Below are positions 59,690 to 64,000 of a stretch of 64,000 bases of DNA, one piece after another (the stretch's first letter is position 1; every line of letters starts with the position of its first letter). The notes beneath the pieces are model-generated. The model had not been told where the DNA came from. It saw nothing but the letters and a program-made list of their open reading frames with translations, and ran no database searches. The DNA is from Parvibaculum sp040390855. Its GTDB lineage: Bacteria; Pseudomonadota; Alphaproteobacteria; Parvibaculales; Parvibaculaceae. The stretch lies in NCBI GenBank assembly GCA_040390855.1, contig JAZJXO010000005.1, forward strand, positions 124,001 through 188,000, written 5' to 3'. The position numbers and the translations under genes were made by a program.

Positions 59690-60964
59690 ATGTCAAATGC
59701 TCTTTCTACTGACGAACTCGACGTCACCATCGACACGCTCGGCCACCTCGGCGATGGTGTCGCCGATGTCAACGGCGTGCAGGTCTTCGTCCCCCTCACG
59801 CTGGCCGGAGAGCGCGTCACCATCCGCCCGACCACAGAAGGCCGCGCCGACCTGCTGCGCATCCTTGAGCCATCGTCATCGCGCATCAAGCCGCCCTGCA
59901 AACATTACGGCCAATGCGGCGGCTGCGCCCTCCAGCATGTCGCGCCCGCGCTCTATGCCACATGGAAGCGCGAACAGGTCATCGCTGCTTTGTCGTCTCG
60001 CGGCATCGACGTCGAAGTTGATCCGCTCGTCACCGCCAACGCCGCCACCCGCCGCCGCGCCGCCTTCGCCGCCACCCGCACCAAGAAGGGCGTGACGCTT
60101 GGCTATTATGGCCGCGCCAGCCACAACATTATTTCCATCGAGCACTGTCCGCTTGTCACGCCGGAAATCGAAGAGAGTCTTGCCGCCCTTGCCGAAGTCG
60201 TGATGCCGGGCCTCTCGCGCAAGGGCCGCGCCTCGCTTCTCGTCACGTCCACCGAAACCGGATTGGATGTCGCTGTGACAGGTGGCAAGGAAGCGCCCGA
60301 CGGCCCCTTGCGCTCTGACCTCGCCCAACGTGCCGCCTCGGCCGATCTTGCGCGCCTCACATGGGACGGCGACATCCTGTCGGAACGCCGCGCGCCCGTC
60401 GTCTCCATGTCCGGCATCAAGGTCACGCCGCCGCCGGGTGCCTTCCTGCAAGCGACACAGCAAGGTCAGGACAATCTCACGCGCCTCGTATTGGAAGGCG
60501 TGGGGGAGGCCAAACGTATCGTTGATCTTTTTTCCGGTTGTGGCACCTTCACAGCGGCGCTTGCCGTCAAAGCCTCCGTGCTCGGCGTCGAGAGCGAAGT
60601 AAAATCCGTCGCCGCCATCGACCGTGCGATCCGCGAGCAGGGCCCCGCAAAGAAACTCAAGCCCGTCTCGTTCCTGACGCGCGATCTCTTCCGCCGCCCG
60701 CTCCATATGTCCGAGCTGTTGAAAGTCGATGCGGTGGTGTTCGATCCGCCGCGCGCCGGTGCCACCGCCCAATGCGAAATGCTGGCCCGCTCCTCCGTAC
60801 CGGTCATCATCGGCGTTTCCTGCAATCCCGCAACCTTCGCGCGTGATGCCCGCACGTTGATCGACGGCGGCTATCGCCTTGCCCGCGTCACCCCCGTTGA
60901 TCAGTTTCTCTGGTCGCCCCATATTGAACTGGTCGGAACTTTCATCAAAGCCCCCTCGCAATAA
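59690..60964 (+). CDS. RlmD/RumA-type RNA m5U methyltransferase
   Basis: A 424-residue class I methyltransferase of the RumA/TrmA group. It starts with a TRAM-like domain, then has iron-sulfur ligands Cys70-x5-Cys76-x2-Cys79 (CKHYGQCGGC) and a fourth Cys in EHCPLVTP. The SAM site VDLFSGCGTFTAALA and the catalytic Cys motif GVSCNPATFARD complete the enzyme, which makes 5-methyluridine in 23S rRNA or a related RNA. The exact uridine is not predictable. The ATG at 59690 is preferred, as an earlier ATG at 59639 lies in the dispersed repeat. Followed 6 nt later by another methyltransferase gene. Confidence 0.92.
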   Translation: MSNALSTDELDVTIDTLGHLGDGVADVNGVQVFVPLTLAGERVTIRPTTEGRADLLRILEPSSSRIKPPCKHYGQCGGCALQHVAPALYATWKREQVIAALSSRGIDVEVDPLVTANAATRRRAAFAATRTKKGVTLGYYGRASHNIISIEHCPLVTPEIEESLAALAEVVMPGLSRKGRASLLVTSTETGLDVAVTGGKEAPDGPLRSDLAQRAASADLARLTWDGDILSERRAPVVSMSGIKVTPPPGAFLQATQQGQDNLTRLVLEGVGEAKRIVDLFSGCGTFTAALAVKASVLGVESEVKSVAAIDRAIREQGPAKKLKPVSFLTRDLFRRPLHMSELLKVDAVVFDPPRAGATAQCEMLARSSVPVIIGVSCNPATFARDARTLIDGGYRLARVTPVDQFLWSPHIELVGTFIKAPSQ

Positions 60965-60970
60965 AGAGAC

Positions 60971-62017
60971 ATGCGCATGGCGCGTCCGCTTTCGAAGTTG
61001 GGATTCGGGATTTCGCAGGGCGCACGCGTCGCGTGGTATGCGGGCCATTACCTCGCCCTCAGCCGTATGCGCGGGCCTCTCGTGCCCGAAGGCGAGGCAC
61101 CGCCGAAAATTAACGGACGGTTCCCGAACTGGCAGGCCGTGACGCGCGGGATGCTGTCGCTCTTTGAGCGCGATTGGGCGAATGTCGAAGCCGGTCTCTA
61201 TCGCGCCCCTGCGGGTTTTGCCTCACCCGCCGACGCGCTGAAATCGAGTCTGCGCTTTTTCAAAGATGCCCGCGTCGTCGACGAGCGCCGTTTGAACCGC
61301 CGCCATTCCGAAGTGATGAGCGATGAGCTGCACGACCACTTCCCGCGTTACTACCTGCAAAATTTTCACTATCAGACCGATGGCTGGCTCTCCGAAAAAT
61401 CAGCCAAACTTTACGACACGCAGGTCGAAGTCCTCTTCGCCGGAACAGGCGGTGCCATGCGCCGTCAGGCCTTGGTGCCGCTCACCAGAGCGCTGCGAGG
61501 TCGCGACCAGCGCCAAGCCGCGATGCTCGAAGTGGCCTGCGGCACAGGCGGTTTCCTCGCCGACGTGCTCGCCAATTTCCCGCGCCTCAATGTGATGGGC
61601 CTCGATCTGTCGCCTGCCTATATCGCCGAAGCAAAGAAACGTCTCGGCGCGCGCCGCAATCTTACTCTGCTGGATGGGAACGCCGAGAGCCTCCCCGTCG
61701 CTGACGCCTCGCAGGACATCGTGACCTGCATCTATCTCTTTCACGAACTGCCGCCGAAAATCCGCCAGTCCGTCGCCGCCGAAATCGCCCGCGTGTTGAA
61801 GCCCGGCGGCACGGCGATCATCATGGATGCGCTTCAGACAGGCGACACACCGGATTTCGACGGGCTCCTTGAAGTCTTCCCTGTCGGCTTCCACGAACCA
61901 TACTTCACGTCCTACCTCGCTGAAGATTTTTCAGAACTCTTCGCCGCGCAAGGGCTCACGCAGACAGACGCGACGTCCGCCTTCCTCTCCAAAGTCATGG
62001 TATTCGAAAAGACCTAA
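60971..62017 (+). CDS. Class I SAM-dependent methyltransferase, unknown substrate
   Basis: A 348-residue protein. The first ~130 residues are a family-specific N-terminal region with YYLQNFHYQTDGWLSEKSAKLYDTQVEVLF-type sequence near its end. The Rossmann methyltransferase domain follows, with motif I LEVACGTGGFLADVL, acidic loop GLDLSPAYI and post-motif LPVADASQDIVTCIYLFHELPP. It resembles UbiE-like small-molecule methyltransferases with a substrate-specific N-terminus. Last gene of the HDAC-like to methyltransferase run; its stop overlaps the convergent aroC stop (62014-62017). Confidence 0.85.
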   Translation: MRMARPLSKLGFGISQGARVAWYAGHYLALSRMRGPLVPEGEAPPKINGRFPNWQAVTRGMLSLFERDWANVEAGLYRAPAGFASPADALKSSLRFFKDARVVDERRLNRRHSEVMSDELHDHFPRYYLQNFHYQTDGWLSEKSAKLYDTQVEVLFAGTGGAMRRQALVPLTRALRGRDQRQAAMLEVACGTGGFLADVLANFPRLNVMGLDLSPAYIAEAKKRLGARRNLTLLDGNAESLPVADASQDIVTCIYLFHELPPKIRQSVAAEIARVLKPGGTAIIMDALQTGDTPDFDGLLEVFPVGFHEPYFTSYLAEDFSELFAAQGLTQTDATSAFLSKVMVFEKT

Positions 62018-63099
62018 CCGACCTGCGCGCGATGACGCATCAGGTGGTCGGCCAGCACACAGGCGACCATCGCTTCGCCCACAGGCACCGCGCGGATACC
62101 GACGCAAGGGTCGTGACGCCCCTTGGTCTGGATGTCCGTATCCGCTCCCTCCTTGGTCACGGTATGGCGCGGCGCAAGGATCGACGATGTCGGCTTCACG
62201 GCAAAGCGGGCGACAATGTCCTGTCCCGTCGAAATCCCGCCGAGAATACCGCCTGCATGGTTCGACGAAAATGTGGGGCCGTTATCGCCCGCAAACATTT
62301 CGTCTGCATTCTCTTCGCCGCTGAGTGCCGCCGCCGCAAAGCCGTCGCCGATCTCGACGCCCTTGACTGCATTGATGCTCATCAGCGCGGCGGCAATGTC
62401 GGCATCGAGCTTGCCGTAAATCGGTGCGCCAAAACCGACCGGCACACCCGACACAACAATTTCGATGATTGCCCCGCAGGACGAACCCGCCTTGCGCACA
62501 CCATCAAGATAATCTTCCCAGTTCGCCGCCGCCTTCGCGTCAGGACACCAGAACGGATTGTTGCCCGTCTCGCCCCAGTTCCAGTTGGCGCGGTCGATCT
62601 TGTGCGGCCCCATCTGCACCAATGCGCCACGGATCGTGACGCCGCTCAGAACCTTGCGCGCCACGGCGCCCGCCGCCACACGCGCAGCGGTTTCCCGCGC
62701 CGACGAGCGCCCGCCGCCGCGATAGTCGCGGATGCCGTATTTGCTCAGGTAAGTGTAGTCGGCGTGACCAGGCCGGAACTTCTCTTTGATGTCGCCATAG
62801 TCTTTCGAGCGCTGATCGACATTCTCGATCATCAGCGAGATCGGCGTACCCGTTGTCACTTCTTCGCCGGTTGCTTCGTTGATGAACGTGCCCGACAGGA
62901 TTTTCACTTCGTCAGGCTCGCGGCGCTGCGTCGTGAAGCGCGACTGGCCGGGCTTGCGCATATTGAGCCAGTGCTGGATGTCGGCGGCCTTCAGCGGCAG
63001 CAGCGGAGGTGCGCCGTCGACCACGCAGCCGAGCGCCGGCCCGTGGCTTTCACCCCAGGTGGTTACACGGAAGAGATGGCCGAACGTATTGTGCGACAT
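62014..63099 (-). CDS. aroC: Chorismate synthase
   Basis: FMN-dependent enzyme that converts 5-enolpyruvylshikimate-3-phosphate to chorismate, the last shikimate-pathway step. 361 residues. Signatures: the start NTFGHLFRVTTWGESHGPALGCVVDG, RPGHADYTYLSKYG, GGGRSSARETAARVAAGA and RHDPCVGIRAVPVGEAM near the end. It starts 18 nt after the fabI stop on the same strand, so the two are likely cotranscribed. Confidence 0.97.
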   Translation of the reverse strand: MSHNTFGHLFRVTTWGESHGPALGCVVDGAPPLLPLKAADIQHWLNMRKPGQSRFTTQRREPDEVKILSGTFINEATGEEVTTGTPISLMIENVDQRSKDYGDIKEKFRPGHADYTYLSKYGIRDYRGGGRSSARETAARVAAGAVARKVLSGVTIRGALVQMGPHKIDRANWNWGETGNNPFWCPDAKAAANWEDYLDGVRKAGSSCGAIIEIVVSGVPVGFGAPIYGKLDADIAAALMSINAVKGVEIGDGFAAAALSGEENADEMFAGDNGPTFSSNHAGGILGGISTGQDIVARFAVKPTSSILAPRHTVTKEGADTDIQTKGRHDPCVGIRAVPVGEAMVACVLADHLMRHRAQVG

Positions 63100-63117
63100 G
63101 CTTTTTCTAACTGGGCC

Positions 63118-63957
63118 TCAAACGATGCTCATATCCGGCGCGTCCTCGGCCTTCATGCCGACGACGTGGTAGCCTGCATCCACATGATGCACTTCGCCGG
63201 TAACGCCGGAGCCGAGGTCGGAGAGAAGATAGAGCGCTGTGTTGCCCACTTCTTCGATCGAGACGGTGCGCTTCAGCGGCGCGTTCAATTCGTTCCACTT
63301 CAGGATATAGCGGAAATCGCCGATGCCCGATGCGGCCAGCGTCTTGATGGGACCGGCGGAAATGGCGTTGACGCGGATATTGTTGCGGCCGAGATCGACC
63401 GAGAGATAGCGCACACTCGCCTCAAGCGCGGCTTTGGCCACGCCCATGACGTTATAATGCGGGATCACTTTTTCCGACCCGTAATAGGTCAGTGTCGCGA
63501 TCGAGCCGCCATCCGTCATCAGCTTTTCCGCCCGCTGGCACAGAGCGACGAAGGAGTAGCACGAGATCGCCATGCTCGCCGTGAAGTTGTCGAGCGAGGT
63601 ATCGACATAACGTCCGGTGAGTTCGTCCTTGTTGGAATAGGCGATGGCATGGACAAAGAAATCGATCTTGCCCCATTTGGCTTTGAGTTCGGCAAACACC
63701 GCATCCATGCTCTCGGCGTTCGTCACATCGCAGGGCAGGATGACCGTCGAACCGATGGATTCAGCGAGCGGGACCACGCGCTTTTGCAGTGCGTCGCCCT
63801 GATAGGTGAAGGCAATTTCCGCGCCATGATCGGCACAGGCTTTGGCGATGCCCCAGGCGATAGAACGGTTATTGGCAACGCCCATGATAAGGCCGCGCTT
63901 GCCTGCCATCAGGCCGGTGCTGCGTACGGGTGGGGTTGCTGTTGTGGCTTCGCTCAT
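63118..63957 (-). CDS. fabI: Enoyl-ACP reductase
   Basis: NADH-dependent enoyl-[ACP] reductase of the SDR family, catalysing the last step of each fatty acid elongation cycle; the target of triclosan. 279 residues with the FabI-type cofactor loop GVANNRSIAWGIA, HAIAYSNKDEL and the Y-x6-K active site in YNVMGVAK. The N-terminus has a ~15-residue extension rich in Thr/Ala. ATG 63957 follows GAGGCAGGCG. Its position directly before aroC is shared by several alphaproteobacteria. Confidence 0.96.
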   Translation of the reverse strand: MSEATTATPPVRSTGLMAGKRGLIMGVANNRSIAWGIAKACADHGAEIAFTYQGDALQKRVVPLAESIGSTVILPCDVTNAESMDAVFAELKAKWGKIDFFVHAIAYSNKDELTGRYVDTSLDNFTASMAISCYSFVALCQRAEKLMTDGGSIATLTYYGSEKVIPHYNVMGVAKAALEASVRYLSVDLGRNNIRVNAISAGPIKTLAASGIGDFRYILKWNELNAPLKRTVSIEEVGNTALYLLSDLGSGVTGEVHHVDAGYHVVGMKAEDAPDMSIV

Positions 63958-64000
63958 CGCCTGCCTCGTTTTATCGCGCGGAAGAGGGCCCCCTGCGCCG
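63958..64000. other. Upstream edge of fabI
   Basis: 43 bases before fabI at the window edge; nothing can be called with confidence. Confidence 0.3.

Noticed and set aside
1..64000. CRISPR array, tRNA or rRNA genes, prophage or complete insertion sequence
   Set aside because: No regularly spaced direct repeats, cloverleaf with TTCRANNC core, rRNA conserved strings or transposase-like proteins were recognised by eye.

Overview
This window is bacterial chromosome, almost certainly from an alphaproteobacterium. The markers are a Usg-family protein, a TIGR02301-type secreted protein, NadQ beside nadABC, an ECF sigma factor with its NrsF anti-sigma factor, and the glyQ-glyS-ppdK order. The DNA is GC-rich and tightly packed, with many 4-base ATGA/GTGA gene overlaps and three convergent pairs whose stop codons overlap. 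The order cannot be fixed from the sequence alone; a Hyphomicrobiales- or Parvibaculales-like lineage would fit. I see no rRNA, tRNA, CRISPR array, intact insertion sequence or prophage.

Layout. 1-3.3 kb: truncated polyprenyl diphosphate synthase (ispB), then a DUF2007 / NPPY methyltransferase / S49 peptidase cluster. 3.3-10.7 kb: HerA-like ATPase, both glycyl-tRNA synthetase subunits, pyruvate phosphate dikinase. 10.7-12.3 kb: an AT-rich non-coding region with palindromes, then a cell wall hydrolase. 12.4-18.6 kb: the de novo NAD genes nadA-nadB-nadC, two matched operators, a decayed antitoxin, and an upstream operon HD hydrolase - tyrosine phosphatase - NadQ. 18.8-23.1 kb: a Lon-type protease followed by two universal stress proteins. 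23.3-28.5 kb: long KAS III, bactofilin, Tag glycosylase, and a SigF/NrsF module followed by two small secreted proteins. 28.6-38.9 kb: YgfZ, a heptosyltransferase-like enzyme, a dihydroorotase-like enzyme, Usg, an acrylyl-CoA reductase / CoA ligase / LysE operon, a ThDP enzyme and small proteins. 39-49.4 kb: SDR, Zur, SRAP, CorC-like protein, FAD oxidase, serine hydrolase, VOC protein, UPF0114 protein, chemoreceptor. 49.8-64 kb: TsaC, SDR, acyl-CoA dehydrogenase, MBL hydrolase, then an HDAC-like / xseB / ispA / dxs / tlyA / RNA methyltransferase / methyltransferase run, and convergent aroC and fabI.

Most of the window is housekeeping. The best signals are regulatory. A GTAACC-N16-CGAA promoter lies before the ECF sigma gene and a close copy lies before a secreted lysine-rich protein, which points to an autoregulated envelope-stress circuit. 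Two 17-bp operators exactly 74 bp apart precede nadA, beside the gene for the presumed repressor NadQ, whose operon also encodes a phosphatase and an HD hydrolase. Other oddities are a Lon-like protease with a lysine-less Walker A, a dihydroorotase with Gln at two expected His positions, TTG starts on all three isoprenoid genes, and an antitoxin relic with an 18-nt tandem duplication. I found no clearly new multi-gene defence or mobile system.
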